Source: an uncultured Bacteroidota bacterium
GTDB lineage: Bacteria > Bacteroidota > Bacteroidia > Bacteroidales > CAIWKO01
DNA length: 14,226 bases
Direction: 5' to 3'
Assembly (NCBI GenBank): GCA_937934705.1
Contig: CALGYY010000046.1
Location: 1 to 14,226 of the forward strand
Part shown: positions 1-8,137 of the stretch, in pieces
Numbering within the stretch: position 1 is the stretch's first letter
Layout of the letters: each line of letters starts with the position of its first letter
Notes under the pieces: model-generated
What the model was told of the DNA's origin: nothing
Seen by the model: only the letters and a program-made list of their open reading frames with translations
Database searches by the model: none
Program-made: the position numbers and the translations under genes

Positions 1-1185
1 GTTGTGATTTGCTTTCGTTCTTACATTTCGTGATATTTGCAACAGTTGATCATGCCGGTATCCAACAGGTCCCAGTGTTGTGATTTGCTTTCGTTCTTAC
101 ATTTCGTGATATTTGCAACAGTAAAAACCGTTAATATTATGGCAACACGTAAGTTGTGATTTGCTTTCGTTCTTACATTTCGTGATATTTGCAACAGTTT
201 GAAAGAATGAGAACCCTGACCCGTCAGAGTTGTGATTTGCTTTCGTTCTTACATTTCGTGATATTTGCAACAGTACAAACAGAGTCACAGCGGGACTTTC
301 AGCAGTTGTGATTTGCTTTCGTTCTTACATTTCGTGATATTTGCAACAGTTGCACGTGGTCAGGTCAGCCGACAGCGCAAGTTGTGATTTGCTTTCGTTC
401 TTACATTTCGTGATATTTGCAACAGTGGTGATGGAGGAGGCAACAAAACGAAACAAGTTGTGATTTGCTTTCGTTCTTACATTTCGTGATATTTGCAACA
501 GTGCAGGTAGGCACACCTGTATTCCCTCCGGTGTTGTGATTTGCTTTCGTTCTTACATTTCGTGATATTTGCAACAGTACCGTGACCTTGACGGCGACGT
601 GCTGCTGCGTTGTGATTTGCTTTCGTTCTTACATTTCGTGATATTTGCAACAGTTTTGACATTGTTGCATGTCACGGGAAGGCCGTTGTGATTTGCTTTC
701 GTTCTTACATTTCGTGATATTTGCAACAGTGAATTGGTGTTCGACATCATACCGGGATCAGTTGTGATTTGCTTTCGTTCTTACATTTCGTGATATTTGC
801 AACAGTGCTGAAGATGATGAACAGCAAGGATGCCAAGTTGTGATTTGCTTTCGTTCTTACATTTCGTGATATTTGCAACAGTGTCCCGGGAAATGCCTCC
901 GAACATCGTAAGTTGTGATTTGCTTTCGTTCTTACATTTCGTGATATTTGCAACAGTTATTAGGTCTAGTAACATCAGCTTCATGTAGTTGTGATTTGCT
1001 TTCGTTCTTACATTTCGTGATATTTGCAACAGTTCGTTCAAAAAAACATACTCAGTCGGGGTAGTTGTGATTTGCTTTCGTTCTTACATTTCGTGATATT
1101 TGCAACAGTTTCAGCAGGGCGAGGAATACGACTACATGAGTTGTGATTTGCTTTCGTTCTTACATTTCGTGATATTTGCAACAGT
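1..1185 (+). CRISPR. Type II-C CRISPR array, 16 repeats and 15 spacers
   Basis: Sixteen copies of one 46-base repeat (beginning GTTGTGATTTGC, ending TTTGCAACAGT) start at 1, 77, 153, 229, 305, 381, 457, 533, 609, 685, 761, 837, 912, 988, 1064 and 1140. I saw no mismatch between copies. Fourteen spacers are 30 bases and one (883-911) is 29; all differ. The strand is set by the tracrRNA at 6421-6503, whose anti-repeat is complementary to repeat bases 1-21 read on +, and by the + strand terminator at 1254-1289. Transcripts thus run spacer-GTTGTG..., as in other type II systems. No degenerate terminal repeat is visible. The window opens exactly on a repeat, so the array or its leader may continue to the left. 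Each repeat also contains a promoter-like TTG-N20-GATATTTG. Spacer targets cannot be identified from the sequence alone; by eye I saw no spacer matching the rest of the window. Confidence 0.98.
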
Positions 1186-1253
1186 ACACCCAAGATCAAT
1201 GGGCTGATATGCAATATCATAAGGCATAAATCAGAAATGAAATTCAGATGGAA

Positions 1254-1289
1254 ACATCCTCAGCCACTTTGGTTGGGGGTGTTTTTTTT
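1254..1289 (+). terminator. Rho-independent terminator after the CRISPR array
   Basis: A 13-base-pair stem (arms 1254-1266 and 1270-1282, three G-U pairs, CTT loop) runs straight into eight T residues (1282-1289) on the + strand. It lies 68 bases past the last repeat and just outside the 3' end of cas2. It is well placed to end array transcription and to insulate the convergent cas operon. On the - strand only three T residues follow the stem, so it should work mainly rightward. Confidence 0.85.
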
Positions 1290-1302
1290 GTTTTGAAGGA
1301 AT

Positions 1303-2606
<1,304 letters not shown>

Positions 2607-2610
2607 AGAA

Positions 2611-2616
2611 CTCCTT
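2611..2616 (-). promoter_or_regulatory. Shine-Dalgarno site of cas1
   Basis: AAGGAG on the - strand, four bases before the cas1 ATG and inside the 26-base gap after the cas9 stop. It stands out because the other starts here (cas9, aroB, aroA) lack an obvious Shine-Dalgarno sequence, as is common in Bacteroidetes. It fixes the cas1 start. Confidence 0.7.
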
Positions 2617-2632
2617 ATTTCCCTGGGCGTAC

Positions 2633-5600
2633 TTATTCTGCTAAGACAATGTCGCCCGTTAATCCAATAATAACCTTATTGGGGATTAGATCAAAATAAG
2701 CTTTCAGACTTTGAATGTTAATATAGCGACGGCTTGTTTTGGAAAAATTGTCATCAATAATTTGAGTTTCGAGATGATGTCTGAAGACTATGTCCACCTG
2801 TCCACTACTTGGCTTTATAGTAAGCTTTTGAAGACGATAAAGGTTGTCGGTGATCAGTTTAAAGTTCTTATTTGCAATGGCCAGTTTCAGCTCGTCGCGT
2901 TGAAGATTAAAAACAAACATCTCATTTTGCTGGAGGCTTTCCTTTAGAATGAGGCCGGATGCGGGTAATTTTTCCAGAAAGTCCTCAGGGTATTTATTAT
3001 CGGACTCCGAAAATATGTTATCCCACATTATAGAAGTGTCTTTGATTATGATTGGCAAACCGAATCTTTTCCGGTCGACTGCATGCCAAAATGTACACAG
3101 GTGTGTTGATGGGGTTCCTTCCGCGTTTTGATAAATAGCAATATGATGGTTGTTTCCGGATTTCACAAACGATATGTCTTTACCGGTATTATTCTTACGT
3201 ACTGTTACCAAACTTGCAAGTCCTGTAAAACACCTGACCGAAAGTATTGGTCTTTCCAGGCCTTCATCCTCATACCATTTTTTAATGGTTTTATCTGTCG
3301 TAAGAACATCCTTAAAGGCTTCTTTCTCCTTGCCTCCGAATTTTGCCAGACGATTTTGAAGAATTTCCCTGATTCCCTGATCAATCACCTTTTCTGTTTT
3401 GTTGAAGTTTACATCGACCTTATACTTAATTACATATTCCTCTGCGAAACAGGTAGCGTATTCGAGTAAAATGGTCTTCTCCGGGTTGAGATAAATGGGG
3501 TCCTTTTTTAAGGATGCCAGCGCTTTCTTAGCATCTTGCCCGTGTTCCTCCATTCTTAACTCAACGAGTTTTTTAATGTAGGGTTTAAAAATCAGTTCGG
3601 GGTGTTCAAAGAGGTATTTGACAGGTTTCTTTTGTTCGATTGTTTTAATTCTCCCATAGACACTTTCTTCGCTAAGGGATCCCCTCGGAATGATTATCCC
3701 GGTTTGAACCACACGTTTTTTGCCACGCTTTCCAACTTTGCGGGTTCCTTTAACGGCGACTTTTTTGCCCGGTTTTAAAGAAATCAGAATATTCGCAACT
3801 GCATGTTCGACTTCTTTTACTGTAATGGGTTGTTGTGTAATGAGATATTGCTCGAGCAATGTGAGCTTTTCCTTAAATTTTTGCCCGTATTGCTCTACAG
3901 TTTTATACATTTCATCCCGTGTCCTGGACGCGTTAAGTGTATTGATGCGTTGAATAAACCCCTGTCGTGTACATGCAATAACGAGCGCATCCACCGCGTG
4001 ATGGCGGTGGTCGTCACGCTTCGACCAACCTTTAATGATTTCCTTTGTATGCTTGTTTTTTCCTTTTTCACTTTCCCATTCTACTGTTTCAATAAAAGTT
4101 GTCCCTGTTGATTCCTGCAGCTCTTTGTATTTGGGAAGTTGGAGATTCATTGTTACGTCGTCCCATCCCCAAAGATGGCGTAATACGGCGGTTACACTCC
4201 CACTCGTTGCCCAAACCGTATAACAAATGGTTTGAAGAATTTCTCTGGATTTCCTTGCGATGTACTGGCTTTCTCTTAATTGTCTGTCAATGAAATTATT
4301 GGGGATTTTGCTCTCCGTCATCAGCAGCTTGTCTCGTTTGGACTTTCCGATGATGTGATTATTGTAGAGTGTGTTTACCCGTTCAAGATAGTCATTGAAT
4401 ACTTGTTCCGGTTTACTTTTCATGAAGTCATACGCAGTCCGGTTGTTTTTTGTGCTGTTGCAATGCCTGTGTGCCAGGGTCTTGTTACTTTGTGAGTCAT
4501 CGAAAAGTTTTGCTTTCGGAATAATATGTTCAATGTCGACATCTTCTCCTTTTATTGCTTCTGTGAGTGAAATAGGCTGACCGCAGTAGATACACATGGC
4601 GTTGAGTTTCTTATCTTCATTATCAATTTCTTCATATAACCGCCATTTAATAATATTGTTGCGTGTTGCACGAAGCCCATATTCAGCAAGGCGTTTGGTA
4701 ATATTTTCGTTTTCGCGTTCTCTTTTCGTGATTGCTTTTTCCGTATCATTACGTTCCTCTTTACTTTGCTTTAATTCGCGCGCGAGCTCAATGCGAATTT
4801 CGTCGGGTTTACCATACTTTTTTATAATTGCATTCACCACATTGACCATTTGATTTAGTATTTTTTCCACAATGGGTTGACGAAGTGAATTCTTTGCAAT
4901 AGGTTTTAATTCTTCAAGAATCTTGCGATTCAGATTTTGGTCTTTCGTCAAAGAATTGGAATGATCATAACCTGCAAAACTCATTGCCTCATTATACAGA
5001 TCGCCCTCTGATAAATAGGGAATGATTTTTCGTATGGCCTTTGCTGATTTGTTTCCATAGCCTTGACGCGTAAAATCTATTGCAGCCAATTCTCTGGCAG
5101 TGGCTTCGTCAATTCCAAATTTATGTTGCAATGTTCTGCTGCAAATTTCAATATCTGGAATGGAGTAAATGGTGTGCCAAACGCGGTAAAGTGGCTCTTC
5201 TTCAATCCTGGTATTGACAACGAGTATTGGTTTTTCTCTTAAAACCTCGCCCGTTTTCTTGTCATAAACATAACCACATCCATCTTTCGTATCGATTTTA
5301 ATGTTAAAATTCAGGAGTTGATCGTACGCTTTGTTTCCGCCCAGAACTTTTTGGATCGCAACTTTTGTAATGTTCCCGTTAATGCCTTTTGAAATCTGCT
5401 TGTTTACAGTGAACTGGCCTTTCTTAAAGCCGAGAATCTTCGTAAGATCAGTCACCGTTAGTTTTTCATTATTGTCTAAATGTTTGAAAATTGCCTGTTT
5501 TTGTTCCAGCGAAATAGTAATGTCATCGCCTTTGCTGGTTGAGAGTTGAATGTTGTTAATGTTTTCCCACATTTTCGCGACTTGAAAAAGAGGTGAGCTT

Positions 5601-6382
5601 TTAGGCGCTACTTTCGGACCAACAAAATACTCCTTGCCATTTTTTGTGGTATAAAATCCCTCGAACTCGCAAACGGACACCAGGCCTTTTTGCGATTTTA
5701 GCGGTCTTTGGTAATAAATGATTTCATTTCTGATCTTTGCAACTAATTCGTCGGAAAGAAATCTTTGTTTACTGCAAATTGTATCAAATTCTTCAATATA
5801 TGCTTCTCTGGGAAAAACGTTTTCTTTTACCCGGAAGTACTCATTATTACTAAGCTCTTTGAAAAAGAACTGTCCAATAGTGAGATTGTCGGTCCGTAAT
5901 CTTTCATGTCTGCTTTTTACAGCGGCAACATAATCGGTGTCTTTTTTATCAAGGTTCGCATCGCTGCGCGAACTTTTGTAACCGCGTTTTTGATTCAGCC
6001 AAAGCAGAAGTCGCCCTAATTCGCATGGCGTGATTTCCCCGAGAGCCGCCTTGCTTCGCAATGCCCAAAGATCCATCTTCGGTGCCTTCATAAGCAATTC
6101 ACCCGGCATCATATTATTCTTCACCAGAGCGTCAACCAAAAGCTTCCTGCGAAGTTGATACCTGTCATAACCTTTTCTAGCTGTTCGTGCCAGTGTTCTG
6201 GTCGCATTTCTGCTTTCGCCGGTGCCTTTACTAAAATCTTTTCCTTCTGTACCCTCGTAAGGTATTATTCGGACTCCCATTCCCAAAATCGAAGTATTAC
6301 CGGTTGAAGCATTGTCATTCTCAGCAATCATGGCCCATCCTATTGAGGATGATCCTAAGTCCAGACCTAAAATTTTTTTCAT
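2633..6382 (-). CDS. cas9: RNA-guided endonuclease Cas9 (type II-C)
   Basis: A 1249-residue Cas9, the effector that cuts DNA matched by a crRNA:tracrRNA guide. In order: RuvC-I LGLDLGSSSIGW (D8); an arginine-rich bridge helix at about 56-80 (RNATRTLARTARKGYDRYQLRRK); the REC lobe to about 515; RuvC-II IRIELAREL (E532); the HNH domain (DIEHIIPKAKLF with H619, then N642 in HCNSTKNNRTAYDF); RuvC-III HRHHAVDALVIA (H795, D798); and a C-terminal WED/PAM-interacting region from about 870. All catalytic residues are present, so the enzyme is probably active. Within HNH, C597 and C600 (CIYC) and C641 could form part of a metal site. A very basic linker (KVGKRGKKR, about 882-890) precedes the PAM-interacting lobe. 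The length is above the roughly 1000-1100 of many II-C Cas9s but fits the larger Bacteroidetes forms. The ATG at 6380-6382 gives the full RuvC-I motif; no Shine-Dalgarno is visible. PAM preference cannot be read from the sequence. Confidence 0.98.
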   Translation of the reverse strand: MKKILGLDLGSSSIGWAMIAENDNASTGNTSILGMGVRIIPYEGTEGKDFSKGTGESRNATRTLARTARKGYDRYQLRRKLLVDALVKNNMMPGELLMKAPKMDLWALRSKAALGEITPCELGRLLLWLNQKRGYKSSRSDANLDKKDTDYVAAVKSRHERLRTDNLTIGQFFFKELSNNEYFRVKENVFPREAYIEEFDTICSKQRFLSDELVAKIRNEIIYYQRPLKSQKGLVSVCEFEGFYTTKNGKEYFVGPKVAPKSSPLFQVAKMWENINNIQLSTSKGDDITISLEQKQAIFKHLDNNEKLTVTDLTKILGFKKGQFTVNKQISKGINGNITKVAIQKVLGGNKAYDQLLNFNIKIDTKDGCGYVYDKKTGEVLREKPILVVNTRIEEEPLYRVWHTIYSIPDIEICSRTLQHKFGIDEATARELAAIDFTRQGYGNKSAKAIRKIIPYLSEGDLYNEAMSFAGYDHSNSLTKDQNLNRKILEELKPIAKNSLRQPIVEKILNQMVNVVNAIIKKYGKPDEIRIELARELKQSKEERNDTEKAITKRERENENITKRLAEYGLRATRNNIIKWRLYEEIDNEDKKLNAMCIYCGQPISLTEAIKGEDVDIEHIIPKAKLFDDSQSNKTLAHRHCNSTKNNRTAYDFMKSKPEQVFNDYLERVNTLYNNHIIGKSKRDKLLMTESKIPNNFIDRQLRESQYIARKSREILQTICYTVWATSGSVTAVLRHLWGWDDVTMNLQLPKYKELQESTGTTFIETVEWESEKGKNKHTKEIIKGWSKRDDHRHHAVDALVIACTRQGFIQRINTLNASRTRDEMYKTVEQYGQKFKEKLTLLEQYLITQQPITVKEVEHAVANILISLKPGKKVAVKGTRKVGKRGKKRVVQTGIIIPRGSLSEESVYGRIKTIEQKKPVKYLFEHPELIFKPYIKKLVELRMEEHGQDAKKALASLKKDPIYLNPEKTILLEYATCFAEEYVIKYKVDVNFNKTEKVIDQGIREILQNRLAKFGGKEKEAFKDVLTTDKTIKKWYEDEGLERPILSVRCFTGLASLVTVRKNNTGKDISFVKSGNNHHIAIYQNAEGTPSTHLCTFWHAVDRKRFGLPIIIKDTSIMWDNIFSESDNKYPEDFLEKLPASGLILKESLQQNEMFVFNLQRDELKLAIANKNFKLITDNLYRLQKLTIKPSSGQVDIVFRHHLETQIIDDNFSKTSRRYINIQSLKAYFDLIPNKVIIGLTGDIVLAE

Positions 6383-6386
6383 GTGC

Positions 6387-6415
6387 TTGTTTTATAAGGA
6401 TTTTTTATACATTTG
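6387..6415 (+). promoter_or_regulatory. Promoter of the tracrRNA, Bacteroidetes -33/-7 type
   Basis: TTG (6387-6389), 18 bases, then TACATTTG (6408-6415), an exact match to the Bacteroidetes consensus TTG / TAnnTTTG. The predicted start, a few bases after the TTTG, falls at about 6419-6423, just where the anti-repeat begins (6421). The -33 element starts five bases from the cas9 ATG, so the promoter overlaps the cas9 leader on the opposite strand. Confidence 0.8.
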
Positions 6416-6420
6416 CAATT

Positions 6421-6503
6421 AGAACGAAGCAAATCACAATAAGGATTATTCCGTTGTGAAAACATTTAAGGTGGTTCTCCGAAAGGGGGATCGCCTTTTT
6501 TTT
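6421..6503 (+). ncRNA. tracrRNA of the type II-C system
   Basis: The trans-activating RNA pairs with the crRNA repeat and loads it into Cas9. Bases 6421-6440 are an anti-repeat: they pair with repeat bases 1-21 over 20 positions with one unpaired U on the crRNA side (repeat base 15) and a single G-U pair at the spacer-proximal end. Next come a small hairpin GGA-UUAU-UCC (6443-6452), a possible short GAAA-capped stem (6455-6464) and a 13-base-pair terminator stem with GAAA loop (6468-6497). The string ACAATAAGG, followed later by GTGAAAACAT, resembles the core of other II-C tracrRNAs such as that of Neisseria (from memory). A consensus promoter lies just upstream. The RNA is about 83 bases and lies on the same strand as the array, opposite to cas9. 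The 5' end is inferred from the promoter. Confidence 0.93.
6468..6503 (+). terminator. Terminator forming the 3' end of the tracrRNA
   Basis: Arms 6468-6480 and 6485-6497 form a 13-base-pair stem (four G-U pairs) closed by a GAAA tetraloop, followed by a run of eight T residues (6496-6503). In II-C tracrRNAs the terminator stem usually also forms the last structural hairpin of the guide scaffold. A weaker stem-loop (ATCGG / CCGAT, 6541-6560) followed by AATTTTTT may act as backup. Confidence 0.9.
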
Positions 6504-6699
6504 GTGATCGTAAATATAGCAATATTTGATACACTAATTAATCGGCTATGCAAATCCGATAATTTTTTAACATATCGCATGCAGAATTGCTTGATGATCA
6601 GGACGATATCTCTGATTTAGACGTGCTTGTCATCCGCCCGCCTGGAGGATTCCCGGAACTTTGTGGTTATAGAAGAATCTGAAAGGGATGAATGTTGAA
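6504..6699. other. Intergenic region between tracrRNA and the sensor gene
   Basis: No convincing gene. The left part (6504-6580) is AT-rich and holds a possible leftward promoter (6511-6541) and a weak stem-loop at 6541-6560. The right part (6584-6682) is richer in GC and keeps one + strand frame open for 39 codons without a start codon, so it may be a decayed remnant or chance. I see no tRNA and no terminator for the sensor gene. Confidence 0.4.
6511..6541 (-). promoter_or_regulatory. Candidate cas9 promoter (weak match)
   Basis: On the - strand, TTA (6541-6539), 20 bases and TATATTTA (6518-6511) each differ by one base from the Bacteroidetes elements TTG and TAnnTTTG. If used, the cas9 mRNA would begin near 6505 and carry the full complement of the tracrRNA in its leader. 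An alternative lies closer to the gene: TTG at 6429-6431 within the anti-repeat, 20 bases, then TATAAAAA (6401-6408), which has only the TA of the -7 element. Confidence 0.22.
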
Positions 6700-8022
6700 T
6701 CAGCTGGCTGGCAAAACCTCTATCGTTGCCACCACCTGTTCTGTGCTGTAGATAATAGCCACGGTAATACGGGCCTGACGGATGCTGCCGTCTTTGTGAA
6801 TGTATGAGAATATATATGAAGCGGGCGCGGCTGAAGGATCCTGCAGACGGTTCCTGTTGTATTCTTTCATTCTTTCCCTGTCACTTTCGGCAACGAAATC
6901 CATCCAGCTTTTACCTACAAGCTCATTTTTCGTAAATCCGCTCACATTGCAGAATGCCTCATTAACCTGAATTATCCTGCTGTCAGATTCCATGATGGCA
7001 GCCGGTATAGCACTCTTCTCAAAGATAATATTGAATTTCTCATCTGCCAGGGTTCTGGCCTTCACCTCTTCAACCAGGTCATTGGTCTGCTCCTTAAAGC
7101 GCTTGATCAGCCTGGCGATTTCACCGAAATCCTGTTTCTTCTTTAAGAGATGCCGGATCGACTCCATTTCACCATACACCAGACTGCGGTTGATCGCCCG
7201 CAGGGGGCCTGCCGTCCAGCGGTGGATCAGGATGATGAATATAGCAAGTGCCAGCAAACACAAACTACCCAAAACAATGATCACATGCCTGAGATTGATC
7301 AGTTCCTCCTGAAAAGGGTGCGTATCCGTGAAAACCGCGGTGGCAACCGTGGATCCGTTATTGCCTTTCAGCTCCTTGCAAATCAGCATTTTTTCGAGAG
7401 AATAGTCATCGGTAAGTTTTTTACCATTGGTGTCAAGACGACATTGAAACCCGGTGGCCTTGCCGATCAGTTCAAGATAGGCAGAGTCCCACAATATGGC
7501 CGAGATCAGATAGCCGTTTTCGCGGCTCTTCAATTGCTGGTCTGCCGTGGGCACAATTACGCAACCGAAAACTTCCCAAACACCCTCAGGGGTTCTGACA
7601 AAGTGATGCAGCATCCTTTTGTCGCTGAACCATTTCAGCACGGTGTCCGCCGGAGTCTGGAAGTTCTTCGACTTTTCATTCCGTATGGTGTACAGTCGCT
7701 CACCGCTTGAATCTTTTGCAGTATAGTAATCAAAACTGAAGGTAGTGTATGTGCTGCCCATATTGACCGGTGCCCAGGTGGTGTCCCTGTGCTTTGTGAA
7801 TCCGTACATCCCGTCCCAGGCAGCATTGTCACGTATCGGTTGTGAGTACGACGAAGCTTTGAATTCCAGAACTTTTTCGACAATCGCCTGATTGCTTTTT
7901 AACTTGGATTTCAGGTAAATGGTTAATTCACTGCTCCTCAGGTAAAAGAAAACCGCTAAGACACAGATCATTATAATGGTGATGGAGGCCAGAAGCAGGC
8001 TGATCCGGGTATGGAGTTTCAT
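6700..8022 (-). CDS. Membrane sensor with CHASE4-like, HAMP and PAS domains
   Basis: A 440-residue inner-membrane sensor. A first membrane helix (about 7-28) leads into a periplasmic region (about 35-240) whose DNAAWDGMYGF motif (66-75) and following pattern resemble CHASE4 ligand-binding domains. A second helix (about 245-267, VIIVLGSLCLLALAIFIILI) is followed by a HAMP-like linker (WTAGPLRAINRSL onward, about 269-320) and a PAS domain (about 328-437, with IIQVNEAFCNVSGFTKNELVG and YIHKDGSIRQARIT). The protein stops right after PAS: there is no histidine kinase, GGDEF, EAL or adenylate cyclase domain, and none is encoded in any frame of the 196 bases downstream. It may act through a partner or be the sensor half of a broken kinase. 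The start precedes a good signal-anchor helix. It shares no evident link with the CRISPR locus beside it. Confidence 0.85.
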   Translation of the reverse strand: MKLHTRISLLLASITIIMICVLAVFFYLRSSELTIYLKSKLKSNQAIVEKVLEFKASSYSQPIRDNAAWDGMYGFTKHRDTTWAPVNMGSTYTTFSFDYYTAKDSSGERLYTIRNEKSKNFQTPADTVLKWFSDKRMLHHFVRTPEGVWEVFGCVIVPTADQQLKSRENGYLISAILWDSAYLELIGKATGFQCRLDTNGKKLTDDYSLEKMLICKELKGNNGSTVATAVFTDTHPFQEELINLRHVIIVLGSLCLLALAIFIILIHRWTAGPLRAINRSLVYGEMESIRHLLKKKQDFGEIARLIKRFKEQTNDLVEEVKARTLADEKFNIIFEKSAIPAAIMESDSRIIQVNEAFCNVSGFTKNELVGKSWMDFVAESDRERMKEYNRNRLQDPSAAPASYIFSYIHKDGSIRQARITVAIIYSTEQVVATIEVLPAS

Positions 8023-8053
8023 GAGCGCTGAGGAATGTTGTTTTGGCGAAATT

Positions 8054-8065
8054 ACAAATATTTGT
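8054..8065. repeat. Perfect 12-base palindrome upstream of the sensor gene
   Basis: ACAAATATTTGT is fully self-complementary and centred about 37 bases before the sensor start (8022). On the - strand it includes AATATTTG, one base from the Bacteroidetes -7 element, though no suitable TTG lies upstream. It could be an operator for the sensor gene or chance in AT-rich DNA. Confidence 0.35.
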
Positions 8066-8099
8066 TAAAAGGCTGTTATTTTTGGAATAAAAACATCAG

Positions 8100-8134
8100 A
8101 ACCGGAGATGAATCATTCTTAATTACCTCCGGTT
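8100..8134 (-). terminator. Probable terminator of the aroB-aroA operon
   Basis: Inverted repeat AACCGGAG / CTCCGGTT (8100-8107 and 8127-8134) begins three bases after the aroA stop. The - strand continues after five bases into GTTTTTATT. The 19-base loop holds a smaller GAAT-G-ATTC pairing. The T tract is short, so termination may be partial. Confidence 0.5.
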
Positions 8135-8137
8135 TCC

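Noticed and set aside
1..1185. The repeats as a second array type or a non-CRISPR direct repeat
   Set aside because: Exact complementarity with the tracrRNA anti-repeat and the adjacent cas9-cas1-cas2 make it the array of this type II-C locus.
97..1220. Several 60-86-codon open frames on the - strand across the array
   Set aside because: They are made of the translated CRISPR repeat with spacers between and have no coding features beyond that.
1186..1253. A leader sequence on the cas2 side of the array
   Set aside because: Anti-repeat pairing and the downstream terminator show that this is the transcription-distal end; no promoter directed into the array was found here.
6563..6682. A 39-codon + strand frame ending RPPGGFPELCGYRRI between tracrRNA and the sensor gene
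   Set aside because: It has no start codon, no recognised family and no upstream signals. It may be a decayed remnant, but it is not supportable as a gene.
7150..7710. A 186-codon + strand frame opposite the sensor gene
   Set aside because: The - strand frame has clear membrane helices and domains; the + frame shows no recognisable motif.
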